A DNA stretch of 64,000 nt from Aeromonas allosaccharophila. GTDB lineage: Bacteria; Pseudomonadota; Gammaproteobacteria; Enterobacterales; Aeromonadaceae. Location: positions 1 through 64,000 of the forward strand of contig NZ_CDBR01000062.1 of assembly GCF_000819685.1 (NCBI RefSeq), given 5' to 3'. Shown one piece after another: positions 11,001 to 23,071 of this stretch. Each line of letters opens with the position of its first letter. The first letter of the stretch is position 1. Under the pieces are notes generated by a model. It was not told the DNA's origin. It did no database searches and was given only the letters and a program-made list of their open reading frames with translations. Position numbers and translations under genes: made by a program.

Positions 11001-12326
11001 GACCAGAGTCGGTTCGAATGCCTGGATACCCAGACGGTGCAGAGTCGGTGCACGGTTCAGCAGAACCGGGTGTTCGCGGATCACTTCGTCCAGGATATCC
11101 CAAACGACAGCTTCCTCGCGCTCCACCATCTTCTTGGCGGCCTTGATAGTGGTCGCCAGACCGCGGGTTTCCAGCTTGCCATAGATGAACGGCTTGAACA
11201 GCTCCAGCGCCATCTTCTTCGGCAGACCGCACTGATGCAGGCGCAGGGTCGGACCTACGGTGATAACGGAACGACCAGAGTAGTCGACACGTTTACCCAG
11301 CAGGTTTTGACGGAAACGACCTTGCTTACCCTTGATCATGTCGGCCAGGGATTTCAGCGGGCGCTTGTTGGAACCGGTGATGGCACGACCGCGACGGCCG
11401 TTATCCAGCAGCGCATCGACGGACTCTTGCAGCATACGCTTTTCGTTGCGCACGATGATGTCCGGAGCAGCCAGATCCAGCAGACGCTTCAAGCGGTTGT
11501 TACGGTTGATCACGCGACGGTACAGATCGTTCAGATCGGAAGTCGCGAAACGGCCGCCGTCCAGCGGTACCAGCGGACGCAGGTCCGGCGGCAGCACAGG
11601 CAGCACTGTCATGATCATCCACTCCGGCTTGTTGCCGGACTGCAGGAACGCTTCCATCAGCTTCAGACGCTTGGTGGTCTTCTTGCGCTTGGTCTCGGAG
11701 TTGGTTTGATCCAGCTCCTCGCGCATGGTTTTGACTTCACCTTCCAGATCGATAGCACGCAGCAATGCCAGGATTGCTTCGGCACCCATCTTGGCGTCAA
11801 ATTCGTCGCCCCACTCTTCCAGCGCATCCAGGTACTGCTCTTCAGAGAGCATCTGGCTGCGTTCGAGGTTGGTCATGCCCGGCTCGATTACCACGAAAGA
11901 TTCGAAGTAAAGCACGCGCTCGATGTCGCGCAGGGTCATGTCCAGCAGCAGACCGATACGGGACGGCAGGGACTTCAGGAACCAGATGTGGGCAGTCGGG
12001 CTGGCCAGCTCGATGTGGCCCATACGCTCACGACGGACCTTGGTCTGGGTCACTTCAACGCCGCACTTCTCACAGATCACACCACGGTGTTTCAGGCGCT
12101 TGTACTTGCCGCACAGACACTCGTAGTCCTTCACCGGTCCGAAGATGCGGGCGCAGAACAGACCATCACGTTCCGGCTTGAAAGTCCGGTAGTTGATGGT
12201 CTCAGGCTTTTTGACCTCACCGAATGACCAGGAGCGGATCATGTCAGGAGAGGCCAGACCGATCTTGATACTGTCAAACTCTTCGGTCTTGGTCTGAGCC
12301 TTCAAAAACTTGAGTAAGTCTTTCAC
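8022..12326 (-). CDS. rpoC: DNA-directed RNA polymerase subunit beta'
   Basis: The 1434-aa subunit carries the catalytic Mg2+ loop NADFDGDQM with Asp460, 462 and 464. The zinc ribbon is [19 protein letters not shown] (about 70-88) and the trigger-loop segment follows [16 protein letters not shown]. Compared with E. coli RpoC (1407 aa), there is an insertion of about 25 residues after [12 protein letters not shown] and before the NKALGKK segment, near residues 615-640. It starts 91 bp after rpoB and ends at a strong terminator. Confidence 0.98.
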   Translation of the reverse strand: MKDLLKFLKAQTKTEEFDSIKIGLASPDMIRSWSFGEVKKPETINYRTFKPERDGLFCARIFGPVKDYECLCGKYKRLKHRGVICEKCGVEVTQTKVRRERMGHIELASPTAHIWFLKSLPSRIGLLLDMTLRDIERVLYFESFVVIEPGMTNLERSQMLSEEQYLDALEEWGDEFDAKMGAEAILALLRAIDLEGEVKTMREELDQTNSETKRKKTTKRLKLMEAFLQSGNKPEWMIMTVLPVLPPDLRPLVPLDGGRFATSDLNDLYRRVINRNNRLKRLLDLAAPDIIVRNEKRMLQESVDALLDNGRRGRAITGSNKRPLKSLADMIKGKQGRFRQNLLGKRVDYSGRSVITVGPTLRLHQCGLPKKMALELFKPFIYGKLETRGLATTIKAAKKMVEREEAVVWDILDEVIREHPVLLNRAPTLHRLGIQAFEPTLVEGKAIQLHPLVCAAYNADFDGDQMAVHVPLTLEAQLEARALMMSTNNILSPASGEPIIVPSQDVVLGLYYMTRARINAKGEGMVLAGPKEAEKVYRAGLADLHARVKVRITEYLRQEDGSLREHTEMKNTTVGRAILSLILPKGMEYALIDEPKVLTAAEQADLDANPQNWIKSVSNKALGKKLISRLLNTCYRKQGLKDTVIFADQLMYTGFHYAALSGASVGIDDMVIPDAKKDIIAAAEAEVAEIQDQFLSGLVTAGERYNKVIDIWASANERVSKAMMENLSKERNVNSLGEEEEQASFNSIFMMADSGARGSAAQIRQLAGMRGLMAKPDGSIIETPIVANFREGLNVLQYFISTHGARKGLADTALKTANSGYLTRRLVDVAQDMVITEDDCGTTEGLWMTPLIEGGDVVEPLRERVLGRVVADDVIKPGTEDEVLVARNTLLDEQLCDLLEQNSVDRVKVRSAITCETDFGNCAHCYGRDLARGHLVNKGEAVGVIAAQSIGEPGTQLTMRTFHIGGAASRAAAENSIQVKNTGTIKLQNAKFVHNSDDKLVITSRSTELTIMDDMGRTKESHKLPYGSVLEVKDGQAVNAGETVANWDPHTHPIITEVAGRLQFEHMIDGVTITRQTDELTGLSSIVVLDVNERPSAGKEMRPTVKLVDLNGKDVMIPGTDVAAQYFLPGKAIVNLEDGANVGVGDAVARIPQESGGTKDITGGLPRVADLFEARQPKEPAILAEISGTISFGKETKGKRRLVITPTDGGNVYEEMIPKWRNLNVFEGEKVEKGEVLADGPESAHDILRLRGISPVANYIANEVQDVYRLQGVKINDKHIEVIVRQMLRKCEILSAGDTDLIEGEQVEVARVKIANRKLVAEGKTPATFRHVLMGITKASLSTESFISAASFQETTRVLTEAAVGGKRDELRGLKENVIVGRLIPAGTGFAYHHSRINQRAAAARAVGTPQVTADEAQQNLADLLNAAGSFDEE

Positions 12327-12417
12327 GTGTTTCCCCTGTCAGGAGTCTAACCTCGGCGCCCCGGCTGCCAAAACAGCGGGGCGCCCACGTCAATTCTCGA
12401 ACAATAAGAGCGAGCTC

Positions 12418-15400
12418 TTACTCTTCGTCCAGCTCGATGTTGATACCCAGAGAGCGGATTTCCTTCAGCAATACGTTGAAGGATTCGGGCATGCCCGGCT
12501 CCATACGGTGGTCGCCATCCACGATGTTCTTATACATCTTGGTACGGCCATTCACATCGTCAGACTTGACGGTCAGCATTTCCTGCAGGGTATATGCCGC
12601 ACCGTAAGCCTCCAGGGCCCACACTTCCATCTCACCGAAACGCTGACCACCGAACTGAGCCTTACCACCCAGCGGCTGCTGGGTAACCAGGCTGTAAGAA
12701 CCGGTAGAACGCGCGTGCATCTTGTCGTCGACCAAGTGGTTCAGCTTGAGCATGTACATGTAACCAACGGTTACTTTACGCTCGAAGCGGTTACCGGTAC
12801 GGCCATCGAACAGATCAATCTGACCGGATTCCGGCAGATCAGCCAGCTTCAGCAGGGCTTTGATTTCGCGCTCTTTGGCACCATCAAACACTGGAGTAGC
12901 GACCGGCAGACCCTTACGCAGGTTACCCACCAGGATACGTACGTCGTCGTCAGACAGCTCGGCGATGTTCACTTGCTGGGTGTCCTTCTCGCCCAGGTCA
13001 TAGACCTGTTGCAGGAAGTTGCGCATCTCGTGCAGCTCGCGCTGCTCTTTGACCATGCGATCGATCTTCTCGCCGATACCCTTGGCCGCAAGGCCCAGGT
13101 GCACTTCGAGGATCTGACCGATGTTCATACGGGATGGTACGCCCAACGGGTTCAGTACGATGTCGACCGGACGGCCGAACTCGTCATGAGGCATATCCTC
13201 GACCGGACAGATCTTGGAGATAACACCCTTGTTACCGTGACGGCCCGCCATCTTGTCACCCGGCTGGATGCGACGCTTGACTGCCAGATAAACCTTGACG
13301 ATTTTCAGTACGCCCGGTGCCAGATCATCACCCTGGATAATCTTGCGACGCTTGTTCTCGAATTTCTTGTCGAACTCGGCTTTCAGCTCAACGTGCTGTT
13401 CAGCGATCTGTTCCAGTTCGGTCTGCTTGCCTTCGTCTTCGATGGCCAGTTCAAACCACTTGGAGCGATCGAGCTTGTTCAGACGATCTTCGCTGTAACC
13501 GGCGGCCAGCAGCAGGTTGCGGGAGCGGCCGAAAATGCCGTCTTCCAGGATCTTGAACTCTTCGGTCAAGTCCTTCTTCGCTTCCTTCAGCTGCATCTCT
13601 TCGATTTCTTTGGCACGCTTGTCTTTTTCCACGCCATCGCGGGTAAAGACTTGCACGTCAACCACGGTACCGTACACACCGTTCGGTACACGCAGGGAGG
13701 AGTCCTTCACATCGGAGGCCTTCTCACCAAAGATGGCGCGCAGCAGCTTCTCTTCCGGCGTCAGCTGGGTTTCACCTTTCGGGGTTACCTTACCGACCAG
13801 AATGTCGCCGCCCTTCACTTCGGCACCCACGTAGACGATACCGGACTCGTCCAGCTTGGACAGAGCGGCTTCACCCACGTTCGGGATGTCAGCAGTGATC
13901 TCTTCCGGACCCAGCTTGGTGTCACGGGAGATACAGGCCAGTTCCTGGATATGGATGGTGGTCAGGCGATCTTCCTGAACAACACGCTCGTTCACCAGGA
14001 TCGAGTCTTCAAAGTTGTAACCGTTCCACGGCATGAACGCGACGCGCATGTTCTGACCCAGCGCCAGTTCACCCAGATCGGTGGACGGACCGTCAGCCAG
14101 TACGTCGCCAGCCATCACCGGCTCACCCAACATCACGCAAGGACGCTGGTTGATACAGGTGTTCTGGTTGGAACGGGTGTATTTGGTCAGGTTGTAGATG
14201 TCGATACCGGCTTCGCCTGGCATCAGCTCATCTTCATTGACCTTCAGGACGATACGGGAGGCATCGACATAGTCGATTACGCCGCCACGCTTGGCCACTA
14301 CGGTTACACCGGAGTCAACGGCCACAGCGCGTTCCATACCGGTACCTACCAGCGGCTTGTCAGCACGCAGAGTCGGTACAGCCTGACGTTGCATGTTTGA
14401 ACCCATCAATGCGCGGTTCGCGTCATCGTGTTCCAGGAACGGGATCAGAGCAGCTGCCACAGATACGATCTGCTGCGGGCTCACGTCCATATACTGGATC
14501 TGGTCGGCGTTCATAAAGGTGGATTCACCTTTGTGGCGGCACGGGATCAATTCATCTTTCAGACGGCCATCTTCGGTGGTCGCGGCGTTAGCCTGTGCGA
14601 TCACGTACTTGCCTTCTTCAATAGCAGACAGGTAGTCCACTTCGTCGGTGATCACACCGTCAATGACCTTGCGGTACGGGGTCTCGAGGAAACCGTACTC
14701 GTTGGTACGAGAGTACACGGACAGCGAGTTGATCAGACCGATGTTCGGACCTTCAGGAGTCTCGATAGGGCACAGACGACCGTAGTGAGTCGGGTGTACA
14801 TCTCGGACTTCAAAGCCGGCACGCTCACGCGTCAAACCGCCCGGGCCCAGCGCGGAAATACGACGCTTGTGGGTCACTTCGGAGAGCGGGTTGTTCTGGT
14901 CCATAAACTGGGACAGCTGGCTGGAACCAAAGAACTCTTTGACTGCGGCGGAGATCGGCTTGGCGTTGATCAGATCCTGCGGCATCAGGGTGTCCAGGTC
15001 GCCCAGGGAGAGACGCTCCTTGACCGCACGCTCGACACGCACCAGACCGACGCGGAACTGGTTCTCGGCCATTTCACCGACAGAACGGATACGACGGTTA
15101 CCCAGGTGGTCGATATCGTCCACTTCGTCGTTGCCGTTACGGATATCGATCAGGCGCTTCATGACTTCAACGATGTCGTCTTTGGTCAGTACGCCAGCGC
15201 CAGTCTCGTCTTCACGACCCAGACGGCGGTTGAACTTCATCCGACCTACGGTAGACAGGTCGTAACGCTCGGCGGAGAAGAACAGGTTTTCGAACAGCTG
15301 TTCTGCAGCTTCGCGAGTAGGCGGCTCGCCCGGACGCATCATGCGATAGATCTCGACCAGCGCTTCCAAACGGTTGGAGCTGGAGTCGACACGCAGGGTC

Positions 15401-16446
15401 TCGGACATGTAGGCACCGTGATCCAGTTCGTTGGTGAACAGAACCTCGAAGTGCTTGAAGCCGGCTTGGGACAGGTTGGCGATCGCTTCCAGGCTCAATG
15501 CCTGGTTGGCGGTCACGACCATCTCGCCAGTTTGCGGATGTGCGTAGTCCTTGGCAGCAACTTTGCCAACAACATACTCAACCGGTACCTCAATCTGGGT
15601 AACGGCGTCTTTTTCCAACTGACGGATGTGACGCGCAGTCACACGACGACCGGTCTCAACCACCACGGCGCCATTGGCCACGATGTCAAAGGTCGCAGTT
15701 TCACCACGCAGACGCTCCGGCACCAGATCCATCATCAACTTGCCATCTTTTACTTCAAAACCGATGGTCTCGAAGAAGGTGGCCAGGATCTGTTCGGAAG
15801 TGAAGTCCAGAGCGCGCAGAATAATGGATGCTGGCAGTTTGCGACGACGGTCGATACGGACAAACAGGTTATCTTTTGCATCGAACTCGAAGTCCAGCCA
15901 GGAGCCACGGTAGGGGATAACGCGAGCGTTATACAGTACCTTACCGGATGAATGAGTTTTGCCTTTATCGTGGTCGAAGAAGACGCCCGGGCTGCGGTGC
16001 AGCTGGGAGACGATAACCCGCTCGGTACCATTGATAACAAAGGTGCCGTTCTCGGTCATGAGCGGAATTTCGCCCATGTATACTTCTTGTTCCTTGATGT
16101 CTTTGACGGTGCCGGCAGCTGCTTCACGATCGTACAGAACCATACGAAGCTTGACACGCAGCGGCGCGGAGTAGGTCACTCCACGGATCTGGCATTCTTT
16201 TACGTCAAATACCGGCTCACCCAGGCGATAGCTGACATACTGAAGCTCAGCACTACCGGAGTAACTGGTGATCGGGAAAACGCTACGGAAAGCGGCCTCT
16301 AGGCCATATTCACCTTCCGGGTCAGCCTCGATGAACTGCTTGAAGGAGTCCAGCTGAATGGACAACAGATAAGGCGTGTCCAGTACCTGGTCTCGCTTAC
16401 CGAAGTCCTTACGAATGCGTTTTTTTTCGGTATAAGAGTAAACCAT
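12418..16446 (-). CDS. rpoB: DNA-directed RNA polymerase subunit beta
   Basis: The 1342-aa product is exactly E. coli length. The start ATG 16446 gives [17 protein letters not shown] and has GAGGA seven bases upstream; the open frame extends upstream by 21 codons. The rifampicin-pocket segment [20 protein letters not shown], and [10 protein letters not shown] after it, look wild type. It lies downstream of the rplL-rpoB attenuator. Confidence 0.98.
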   Translation of the reverse strand: MVYSYTEKKRIRKDFGKRDQVLDTPYLLSIQLDSFKQFIEADPEGEYGLEAAFRSVFPITSYSGSAELQYVSYRLGEPVFDVKECQIRGVTYSAPLRVKLRMVLYDREAAAGTVKDIKEQEVYMGEIPLMTENGTFVINGTERVIVSQLHRSPGVFFDHDKGKTHSSGKVLYNARVIPYRGSWLDFEFDAKDNLFVRIDRRRKLPASIILRALDFTSEQILATFFETIGFEVKDGKLMMDLVPERLRGETATFDIVANGAVVVETGRRVTARHIRQLEKDAVTQIEVPVEYVVGKVAAKDYAHPQTGEMVVTANQALSLEAIANLSQAGFKHFEVLFTNELDHGAYMSETLRVDSSSNRLEALVEIYRMMRPGEPPTREAAEQLFENLFFSAERYDLSTVGRMKFNRRLGREDETGAGVLTKDDIVEVMKRLIDIRNGNDEVDDIDHLGNRRIRSVGEMAENQFRVGLVRVERAVKERLSLGDLDTLMPQDLINAKPISAAVKEFFGSSQLSQFMDQNNPLSEVTHKRRISALGPGGLTRERAGFEVRDVHPTHYGRLCPIETPEGPNIGLINSLSVYSRTNEYGFLETPYRKVIDGVITDEVDYLSAIEEGKYVIAQANAATTEDGRLKDELIPCRHKGESTFMNADQIQYMDVSPQQIVSVAAALIPFLEHDDANRALMGSNMQRQAVPTLRADKPLVGTGMERAVAVDSGVTVVAKRGGVIDYVDASRIVLKVNEDELMPGEAGIDIYNLTKYTRSNQNTCINQRPCVMLGEPVMAGDVLADGPSTDLGELALGQNMRVAFMPWNGYNFEDSILVNERVVQEDRLTTIHIQELACISRDTKLGPEEITADIPNVGEAALSKLDESGIVYVGAEVKGGDILVGKVTPKGETQLTPEEKLLRAIFGEKASDVKDSSLRVPNGVYGTVVDVQVFTRDGVEKDKRAKEIEEMQLKEAKKDLTEEFKILEDGIFGRSRNLLLAAGYSEDRLNKLDRSKWFELAIEDEGKQTELEQIAEQHVELKAEFDKKFENKRRKIIQGDDLAPGVLKIVKVYLAVKRRIQPGDKMAGRHGNKGVISKICPVEDMPHDEFGRPVDIVLNPLGVPSRMNIGQILEVHLGLAAKGIGEKIDRMVKEQRELHEMRNFLQQVYDLGEKDTQQVNIAELSDDDVRILVGNLRKGLPVATPVFDGAKEREIKALLKLADLPESGQIDLFDGRTGNRFERKVTVGYMYMLKLNHLVDDKMHARSTGSYSLVTQQPLGGKAQFGGQRFGEMEVWALEAYGAAYTLQEMLTVKSDDVNGRTKMYKNIVDGDHRMEPGMPESFNVLLKEIRSLGINIELDEE

Positions 16447-16601
16447 AGGGTTCCTCAGCTCGCTGATAAGTGACCCACTCTGTCCCGCAGGACAGCTCTG
16501 TCTCAACACCGTTTTGTGTTGGCCCGGACGAATGGAAACAGTCCGGATTGCTGGTGCACCGAGAGTCGTAAACGGTGTGAAATGCTCTCAGTCTACAGCG
16601 C

Positions 16602-16632
16602 AAAAAGGCTGGTGAACAAATATTCACCAGCC
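16602..16632 (-). terminator. rplL-rpoB attenuator (partial terminator)
   Basis: On the minus strand GGCTGGTGAA / TTCACCAGCC (10 bp, loop TATTTG) is followed by TTTTTGCG, 38 bases after the rplL stop. E. coli has an equivalent hairpin that lets only part of transcription pass into rpoBC, setting the ratio of L7/L12 to polymerase. No separate rpoB promoter is evident, so partial read-through is expected. Confidence 0.88.
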
Positions 16633-16670
16633 CTAGCCTGTTTTATCAGGCTAATCTACATAAATGCAGA

Positions 16671-17033
16671 TTATTTGATCTCAACAGAAGCACCAGCTTC
16701 TTCAAGCTGCTTCTTCAGAGCTTCAGCTTCGTCCTTGGACACGCCTTCTTTCAGGTTAGCCGGGGCAGCTTCAACCAGATCTTTGGCTTCTTTCAGGCCC
16801 AGACCGGTAGCGCCACGAACGGCTTTGATGACGGCAACTTTGTTGGCGCCAGCAGCGGTCAGAACTACGTCGAACTCGGTTTTCTCTTCTACTGCTTCAG
16901 CAGCCGGACCGGCAGCAACAGCAACAGCGGCAGAAACACCGAACTTCTCTTCCATAGCTTCGATCAGCTCAACAACTTCCATTACAGACATGGAAGCAAC
17001 GGCTTCGATGATTTGGTCTTTAGTGATAGACAT
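16671..17033 (-). CDS. rplL: 50S ribosomal protein L7/L12
   Basis: The 120-aa acidic stalk protein has an N-terminal dimerisation helix, an Ala/Val/Gly-rich hinge at about 35-50, and the C-terminal factor-binding domain ([20 protein letters not shown]). It recruits translation GTPases. It lies 51 bp after rplJ and before the attenuator. Confidence 0.97.
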   Translation of the reverse strand: MSITKDQIIEAVASMSVMEVVELIEAMEEKFGVSAAVAVAAGPAAEAVEEKTEFDVVLTAAGANKVAVIKAVRGATGLGLKEAKDLVEAAPANLKEGVSKDEAEALKKQLEEAGASVEIK

Positions 17034-17084
17034 GACAAAAATTCCTGATGTTGAATAAACTCAAACAGCCTAGATAGGCGAGAA

Positions 17085-17585
17085 TCAAGCAGCAGCTTGC
17101 TTCTGATCACGCACAGCAGCGATGGTACGAACCAGCTTGCCAGCAGAGGCTTCTTTCATAGTAGCCATCAACTTCGCAATCGCTTCGTCGTAGGTCGGCA
17201 GCGTAGCCAGACGATCAATTTGTGCTGCGGCGATAAACTCACCGTTAAAAGCGCCAGCCTTGATTTCGAACTTTTGGTTCGCTTTGGCAAACTCTTTGAA
17301 CAGACGAGCGGCAGCGCCCGGGTGTTCGTTAGAGAAAGCAATCAAGGTAGGACCGGTAAATGCGTTGTTCAGGCACTCAAATTCGGTACCTTCAACTGCA
17401 CGACGCAGCAGGGTGTTACGCACAACGCGCATGTACACACCAGCTTCGCGAGCGGTTTTACGCAGGACGGTCATCTTATCTACAGTCACACCGCGAGAAT
17501 CGGCTACAACTGCAGACAGAGCGCCTTTGGCAGCTTCGTTGACTTCAGCAACAATTGCCTTTTTGTCTTCGAGTCCCAATGCCAT
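17085..17585 (-). CDS. rplJ: 50S ribosomal protein L10
   Basis: The 166-aa product anchors L7/L12 dimers to the ribosome. The start ATG 17585 yields [17 protein letters not shown] and has AGGAGTT upstream; the frame is open further upstream but that part is leader RNA. In E. coli the L10-L7/L12 complex represses its own operon by binding the leader. Confidence 0.96.
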   Translation of the reverse strand: MALGLEDKKAIVAEVNEAAKGALSAVVADSRGVTVDKMTVLRKTAREAGVYMRVVRNTLLRRAVEGTEFECLNNAFTGPTLIAFSNEHPGAAARLFKEFAKANQKFEIKAGAFNGEFIAAAQIDRLATLPTYDEAIAKLMATMKEASAGKLVRTIAAVRDQKQAAA

Positions 17586-17797
17586 TGGCTTAACTCCTGG
17601 ATTGAATCCGGGTCTATTGACCCAGTACAGACACATCCCCCCTACCTTTACAACAGAGGGGAACGATGCGGTAGCAGGATTCCAGAAGAGAAAGAAACTT
17701 TCTCGCTGGGTTTCCGGCACCGTCTACGCAGGAAACATTAAGGCTTTTCAGCCTCCTGCGGTCTTGGACGGAGGTCGAAACCCCCAACCAATCAAGG
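17586..17797 (-). ncRNA. rplJL mRNA leader (L10 leader autoregulatory region)
   Basis: About 210 bases lie between the predicted transcription start and the rplJ start codon, without a gene. The segment is rich in short inverted repeats, for example around 17745-17770. Its place and size match the leader that binds L10-L7/L12 in gammaproteobacteria. I identified it by position and did not match it base by base. Confidence 0.6.
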
Positions 17798-17831
17798 CGC
17801 AAAATTATAGATTAAATTTTGCGCCTTGTAA
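17793..17831 (-). promoter_or_regulatory. rplJL promoter nested in a 14-bp inverted repeat
   Basis: The -35 TTACAA (17831-17826) and perfect -10 TATAAT (17809-17804) are 16 bp apart. They overlap a perfect inverted repeat, CAAGGCGCAAAATT (17793-17806) and its complement (17815-17828), with an 8-base loop. RNA reading through from rplA would carry the whole hairpin; RNA starting here would carry only one arm. The tail after the hairpin (ATTGGTTGG) is a poor terminator tract. Confidence 0.7.
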
Positions 17832-17841
17832 AACCCATCAA

Positions 17842-18976
<1,135 letters not shown>

Positions 18977-19048
18977 TAGGAAAATACCTCAAAAATGGGT
19001 TCTAGCGCCTCGGAGACTTGCTCCTGCAAACGGCTCCCCAACTAATAA

Positions 19049-19088
19049 AGGGGCAGCGAATTATAGAGATATTCGCTGCCCCTGACAA
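19049..19088 (-). promoter_or_regulatory. rplKA promoter nested in the nusG terminator hairpin
   Basis: The -35 TTGTCA (19088-19083) and -10 TATAAT (19065-19060) are 17 bp apart. A perfect 13-bp inverted repeat, AGGGGCAGCGAAT (19049-19061) and its complement (19071-19083), spans the spacer and initiation region. On the minus strand the hairpin is followed by TTATTAG, so read-through RNA from nusG should terminate here while new RNA starts inside it. Confidence 0.78.
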
Positions 19089-19110
19089 CCGTTAAACGTA
19101 CAGAATTCAA

Positions 19111-19662
19111 TCAGCCCTTTTCGACCTGACCAAAATCCAGTTCAACAGGAGTAGAACGCCCGAAGATCAGTACAGAGACCTTCACGCGGCTCTTCTCATA
19201 ATCGACCTCTTCAACGGTACCGTTGAAGTCGGCAAACGGACCATCGGCAACCCGCACCATTTCACCCGGTTCAAACAGGGTTTTCGGACGCGGCTTGTCG
19301 TGGGCATCCTGCAGACGGTTCAGGATGGCATCGGCCTCTTTGTCGGAGATCGGTGCCGGACGGTCGGAAGTACCGCCGATGAAGCCCATTACGCGCGGTA
19401 CGTTACGCACCAGGTGCCATGTGGTTTCATCCATCATCATCTGGACCAGGACATAACCCGGGAAAAACTTGCGCTCACTCTTGCGCTTCTGGCCAGCACG
19501 CATCTCGACCACTTCTTCGGTCGGGACAAGTACTTCACCGAACATGTCTTCCATGCCATGCATCTTGATATGCTCGCGCAGGGACTTGGCTACACGGCCT
19601 TCATAGCCGGAAAAAGCCTGCACGACATACCATCTCATACGTTGTTCACGTTGTTCAGTCAT
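19111..19662 (-). CDS. nusG: Transcription elongation/antitermination factor NusG
   Basis: The 183-aa product has the NGN domain ([19 protein letters not shown], about 10-28) and a C-terminal KOW domain ([19 protein letters not shown]). It links polymerase to Rho or to ribosomal protein S10 and suppresses pausing. It begins nine bases after secE. Confidence 0.96.
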   Translation of the reverse strand: MTEQREQRMRWYVVQAFSGYEGRVAKSLREHIKMHGMEDMFGEVLVPTEEVVEMRAGQKRKSERKFFPGYVLVQMMMDETTWHLVRNVPRVMGFIGGTSDRPAPISDKEADAILNRLQDAHDKPRPKTLFEPGEMVRVADGPFADFNGTVEEVDYEKSRVKVSVLIFGRSTPVELDFGQVEKG

Positions 19663-19671
19663 GGCTTATCC

Positions 19672-20043
19672 TTACACACCGGTAATCAGGTTGACCAACC
19701 AGACCAAGGCACCGTCCAGAACGAACAGCAGCAGCCCCATCACGGCGGTCACCGCCAGCACAATCAGGGTTGTCTGAATGGCTTCCTGACGGGTCGGCCA
19801 TACGACCTTGCGGACTTCCAGGCGAGACTCACGGGCAAATGCCAGTGTTGCCTTTCCCTTGGTGGTTTGCAGGGCTACTGCACCGGCAGCAGCAATGACA
19901 ACGACCACACCTAGGGCGCGGACGGCAGCGACAACATCGTTGAGCAGGTAATTACCCACTACAGCGGCCGCCAGGATAATGAAAACCAGGCCCCAAAGCA
20001 GGGTATCCTTGCTTCCGCCCTGGCTCTCAGAACTAACACTCAT
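19672..20043 (-). CDS. secE: Preprotein translocase subunit SecE
   Basis: The 123-aa product has three predicted membrane helices: about 17-35, 40-58 and a C-terminal one at about 93-118. The amphipathic segment [19 protein letters not shown] is the conserved SecE motif. It stabilises SecY in the inner-membrane translocon. The start ATG 20043 is preceded by AGGTGGG; the open frame extends upstream into tRNA-Trp. It is expected to be co-transcribed with tRNA-Trp and nusG. Confidence 0.95.
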   Translation of the reverse strand: MSVSSESQGGSKDTLLWGLVFIILAAAVVGNYLLNDVVAAVRALGVVVVIAAAGAVALQTTKGKATLAFARESRLEVRKVVWPTRQEAIQTTLIVLAVTAVMGLLLFVLDGALVWLVNLITGV

Positions 20044-20103
20044 ACAACCCACCTGTATCTGACGTAACCAAAGACACAAAAGCCCCGTACGAGACGAGGT
20101 ATA

Positions 20104-20180
20104 TGGCAGGGGCGGCAGGACTCGAACCCGCAACCATCGGTTTTGGAGACCGCTGTTCTACCAATTCGAACTACGCCCCT
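20104..20180 (-). tRNA. tRNA-Trp (anticodon CCA)
   Basis: A 77-nt cloverleaf with 7-bp acceptor stem AGGGGCG / CGCCCCT and a genomically encoded CCA end. The anticodon loop CTCCAAA gives anticodon CCA. The T arm carries GTTCGAGTC. Compared with E. coli trpT, the D loop has one extra base. It lies between tufB and secE. Confidence 0.96.
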
Positions 20181-20187
20181 ACACAAG

Positions 20188-20225
20188 AAAGCCCCTATTA
20201 TAGGGGCTTTGCTTTATTTATGTAA
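20188..20225 (-). promoter_or_regulatory. tufB terminator with the trpT-secE-nusG promoter inside it
   Basis: On the minus strand AAAGCCCCTA-TAA-TAGGGGCTTT (20210-20188) is a 10-bp hairpin with the T-rich tail TTTCTTG, 24 bases after the tufB stop. Its centre is also a perfect -10 box TATAAT (20202-20197), with -35 TTACAT (20225-20220) 17 bp upstream. It therefore looks like a terminator for tufB and a promoter for tRNA-Trp and secE-nusG. Confidence 0.72.
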
Positions 20226-20233
20226 GCCAAAGA

Positions 20234-21418
20234 TTAAGCGATTACGCTGGCTACAACACCGGCACCTACGGTACGGCCACCTTCACGGATAGCGAAACGC
20301 AGGCCGTCGTCCATTGCGATCGGTGCAATCAGGGTAACAACCATTTTGATGTTGTCGCCTGGCATTACCATTTCAACGCCTTCCGGCAGTTCGATGGTAC
20401 CGGTCACGTCGGTAGTACGGAAGTAGAACTGCGGACGGTAGCCTTTGAAGAACGGGGTATGACGACCACCTTCTTCTTTGGACAGCACGTACACTTCAGA
20501 TTCAAACTTGGTGTGCGGCTTGATGGAGCCCGGCTTGGCCAGGACCTGACCACGCTCTACGTCTTCACGCTTAACACCACGCAGCAGCGCGCCGATGTTC
20601 TCGCCTGCACGACCTTCGTCCAGCAGCTTGCGGAACATTTCAACACCGGTACAGGTGGTAGAAACGGTATCTTTGATACCAACGATTTCTACTGTCTCAC
20701 CCACTTTAACGATACCGCGCTCTACACGACCGGTCACTACGGTACCACGGCCAGCGATGGAGAATACGTCTTCGATAGGCATCAGGAACGGCAGGTCAAT
20801 TGCGCGCTCCGGCTCCGGGATGTAGGTATCCAGGTGGCCAGCCAGCTCGATGATCTTCTCTTCCCATGCTGCGTCGCCTTCCAGCGCTTTCAGCGCGGAA
20901 CCACGTACTACCGGCAGGTCATCACCCGGGAAGTCATATTCGGTCAGCAGTTCACGAACTTCCATCTCGACCAGTTCGAGCAGCTCTTCGTCATCTACCA
21001 TGTCACACTTGTTCATGAACACGATCATGTACGGGATACCAACCTGACGACCCAGCAGGATGTGCTCACGAGTCTGCGGCATCGGGCCGTCAGTCGCTGC
21101 TACTACCAGGATCGCGCCGTCCATCTGGGCAGCACCGGTGATCATGTTTTTAACGTAGTCGGCGTGACCCGGGCAATCTACGTGGGCGTAGTGACGGGTA
21201 GCGGTGTCGTATTCTACGTGGGAGGTGTTGATGGTGATACCACGCTCACGCTCTTCCGGTGCCTTGTCGATCTGGTCGAAGGCGAAAGCTTTACCACCGA
21301 AGTGCTTGGCCAGCACGTTGGTGATAGCTGCAGTCAGGGTGGTTTTACCGTGGTCAACGTGGCCGATGGTACCCACGTTAACGTGCGGTTTATTACGCTC
21401 AAATTTTTCTTTAGACAT
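20234..21418 (-). CDS. tufB: Elongation factor Tu, copy B
   Basis: The 394-aa product is identical to TufA except Gly194 in place of His194. Gly194 and His194 both lie in the segment between the G domain and domain II. It is downstream of a tRNA cluster (Tyr, Gly, decayed Thr), the same arrangement as E. coli thrU-tyrU-glyT-thrT-tufB. AGAGGGA lies six bases before the ATG. Confidence 0.98.
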   Translation of the reverse strand: MSKEKFERNKPHVNVGTIGHVDHGKTTLTAAITNVLAKHFGGKAFAFDQIDKAPEERERGITINTSHVEYDTATRHYAHVDCPGHADYVKNMITGAAQMDGAILVVAATDGPMPQTREHILLGRQVGIPYMIVFMNKCDMVDDEELLELVEMEVRELLTEYDFPGDDLPVVRGSALKALEGDAAWEEKIIELAGHLDTYIPEPERAIDLPFLMPIEDVFSIAGRGTVVTGRVERGIVKVGETVEIVGIKDTVSTTCTGVEMFRKLLDEGRAGENIGALLRGVKREDVERGQVLAKPGSIKPHTKFESEVYVLSKEEGGRHTPFFKGYRPQFYFRTTDVTGTIELPEGVEMVMPGDNIKMVVTLIAPIAMDDGLRFAIREGGRTVGAGVVASVIA

Positions 21419-21511
21419 GATCGTCCCTCTAAACTAACGCTGAGTACGCGGTGGCAAGCTAACCACAGAACAGTTTATATGATGGATTTGAATCTGGTGG
21501 GGAAGAGAGGC

Positions 21512-21586
21512 TGGTGCTGACAGGCAGATTCGACTGCCGACTTCACCCGAGGGTGTAGCTCTTGGTATCGCTTGAGCCATATCAGC
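21512..21586 (-). pseudogene. Decayed tRNA-Thr (thrT position), anticodon loop lost
   Basis: Read on the minus strand, the 75-nt element keeps a 7-bp acceptor stem (GCTGATA / TGTCAGC), an encoded CCA end, the D stem GCTC/GAGC and a 5-bp T stem (GGCAG/CTGCC), all close to E. coli thrT. The anticodon stem CACCC/GGGTG encloses only TC in place of the seven-base loop, so no anticodon exists. The D loop is enlarged to 12 bases and the T loop reduced to six. It lies four bases downstream of tRNA-Gly and ahead of tufB. It cannot decode; it may still be processed from the transcript. Confidence 0.75.
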
Positions 21587-21590
21587 ATCT

Positions 21591-21665
<75 letters not shown>

Positions 21666-21703
21666 ATTTCTCTAACCCAAAGAACTCAAACCGCAGAGAA
21701 ATA

Positions 21704-21788
21704 TGGTGGAGGGAGAAGGATTCGAACCTTCGAAGGCAGAGCCGTCAGATTTACAGTCTGATCCCTTTGGCCGCTCGGGAACCCCTCC
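21704..21788 (-). tRNA. tRNA-Tyr (anticodon GTA)
   Basis: An 85-nt class II tRNA with a long variable arm, acceptor stem GGAGGGG and encoded CCA. The anticodon loop ACTGTAAAT gives GTA. It corresponds to E. coli tyrU and is the first tRNA of the tufB operon here; no tRNA-Thr precedes it. Confidence 0.96.
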
Positions 21789-22051
21789 AGACGCCAGATT
21801 GTCACAACGGTAATTCTGCTTGCACCCGTTGTTTTTATCACTTTTGCACGGCAAATAGACGACAGACAGTCAAGCGTCGCGCATTTTATTGTAAGGTTTT
21901 GGGGGATGCAACCATTGAACCCGGCAAAATATGCTTTATTGCCGGGAAGTTTGCAAAAAAGCGGAGGCAAACAAGCCAATCCTGCTGCGTCCCTTGTCGC
22001 TCCCCCCCCCTTGGTGTATGGTCGCCGTGCCCAAGAAACAGTGATGACACC

Positions 22052-22990
22052 ATGACGACAGAGCATAACCCCTATCTGCAATTCACCCGCGATCAATGGG
22101 CGTTATTGCGCGATTCGGTCCCCCTGACCCTGACCGAACATGATCTGCAGACCCTGCGCGGGATCAACGAGAAGGTGTCATTGCGGGAAGTGGAAGAGAT
22201 CTACCTGCCCCTCTCCCGCCTGCTCAATCTCTATGTCAAAGCCAAGCAGCGTCGCAGCCGGGTACTGGAGCAGTTCCTCGGCCAGTCCCGCGGCAAGGGC
22301 ACCTATATCATCAGCATTGCCGGCAGCGTGGCGGGGGGCAAAAGCACCACGGCCCGTATTCTGCAGGCACTGCTGGAGCGCTGGCCGGAGCACCCTCGGG
22401 TAGAGCTGGTCACCACCGACGGCTTCCTCTATCCCAACAAGGTACTGGAAGAGCGCGGCCTGATGCGCCGCAAGGGGTTCCCGGAATCCTACGACATCCG
22501 CCATCTGGTGGAGTTTGTCGCCAATATCCGCGCCGGTCACGAGAAGGTAGAAGCACCGGTCTACTCCCACCTTATCTACGACATCATTCCCGATGAGAAG
22601 AAGGTGGTGGAGCAGCCGGACATCCTGATCCTGGAAGGACTCAATGTGCTGCAAAGCGGCATGGACTACCCCCAGGAGCCCCATCGGGTCTTCGTGTCGG
22701 ACTTCGTCGACTTCTCCATCTATGTGGATGCCGATGCCGAACTGCTGCGCACCTGGTATATCGAACGCTTCCTCAAGTTCAGAAGCGGTGCCTTCTCGGA
22801 TCCCGACTCCTACTTCCATAACTACGCCAAACTGGCGGAGAGTGAGGCAACCCGGATTGCCAGCAATATCTGGCAAGATATCAACTATCTGAATTTGCAG
22901 GAAAATATCCTGCCCACTCGTGAGCGTGCCAACCTGATCATGACCAAGGGCCATGAGCACGCCATCGAGCAGATCAAGCTACGCAAATGA
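22052..22990 (+). CDS. coaA: Pantothenate kinase, type I
   Basis: The 312-aa P-loop kinase phosphorylates pantothenate, the committed step of CoA synthesis. The Walker A motif GSVAGGKST is at about 90-98, and the TTDGFLYPN and IYVDAD segments are typical of type I PanK (316 aa in E. coli). Start ATG 22052 matches the family N terminus; it has no clear Shine-Dalgarno, and the frame is open far upstream across the tRNA region. A nine-C tract lies about 40 bases upstream. Confidence 0.95.
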   Translation: MTTEHNPYLQFTRDQWALLRDSVPLTLTEHDLQTLRGINEKVSLREVEEIYLPLSRLLNLYVKAKQRRSRVLEQFLGQSRGKGTYIISIAGSVAGGKSTTARILQALLERWPEHPRVELVTTDGFLYPNKVLEERGLMRRKGFPESYDIRHLVEFVANIRAGHEKVEAPVYSHLIYDIIPDEKKVVEQPDILILEGLNVLQSGMDYPQEPHRVFVSDFVDFSIYVDADAELLRTWYIERFLKFRSGAFSDPDSYFHNYAKLAESEATRIASNIWQDINYLNLQENILPTRERANLIMTKGHEHAIEQIKLRK

Positions 22991-23011
22991 TGACAGCGGT
23001 TGCCGGATAAC

Positions 23012-23039
23012 GAAGAGGGGGCCCGCAGGCCCCCTCTTC
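23012..23039. terminator. Bidirectional terminator between coaA and birA
   Basis: A 12-bp stem, GAAGAGGGGGCC / GGCCCCCTCTTC, closes a CGCA loop 21 bases after the coaA stop, in a convergent gap. ATATTT follows on the plus strand. Confidence 0.75.
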
Positions 23040-23071
23040 ATATTTGGCATCATCAGCGGCCTTGCTGTCCC

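Noticed and set aside
7944..12227. A very long open frame on the plus strand opposite rpoC, with others opposite rpoB and tuf
   Set aside because: They mirror highly expressed genes with strong codon bias, carry no ribosome site or recognisable domain, and the minus-strand proteins are unmistakable.
21789..22051. A promoter for the tRNA-Tyr operon and a missing leading tRNA-Thr
   Set aside because: Several TTGAC- or TTGCC-like boxes exist, but none pairs with a -10 at acceptable spacing; no second tRNA cloverleaf is present.
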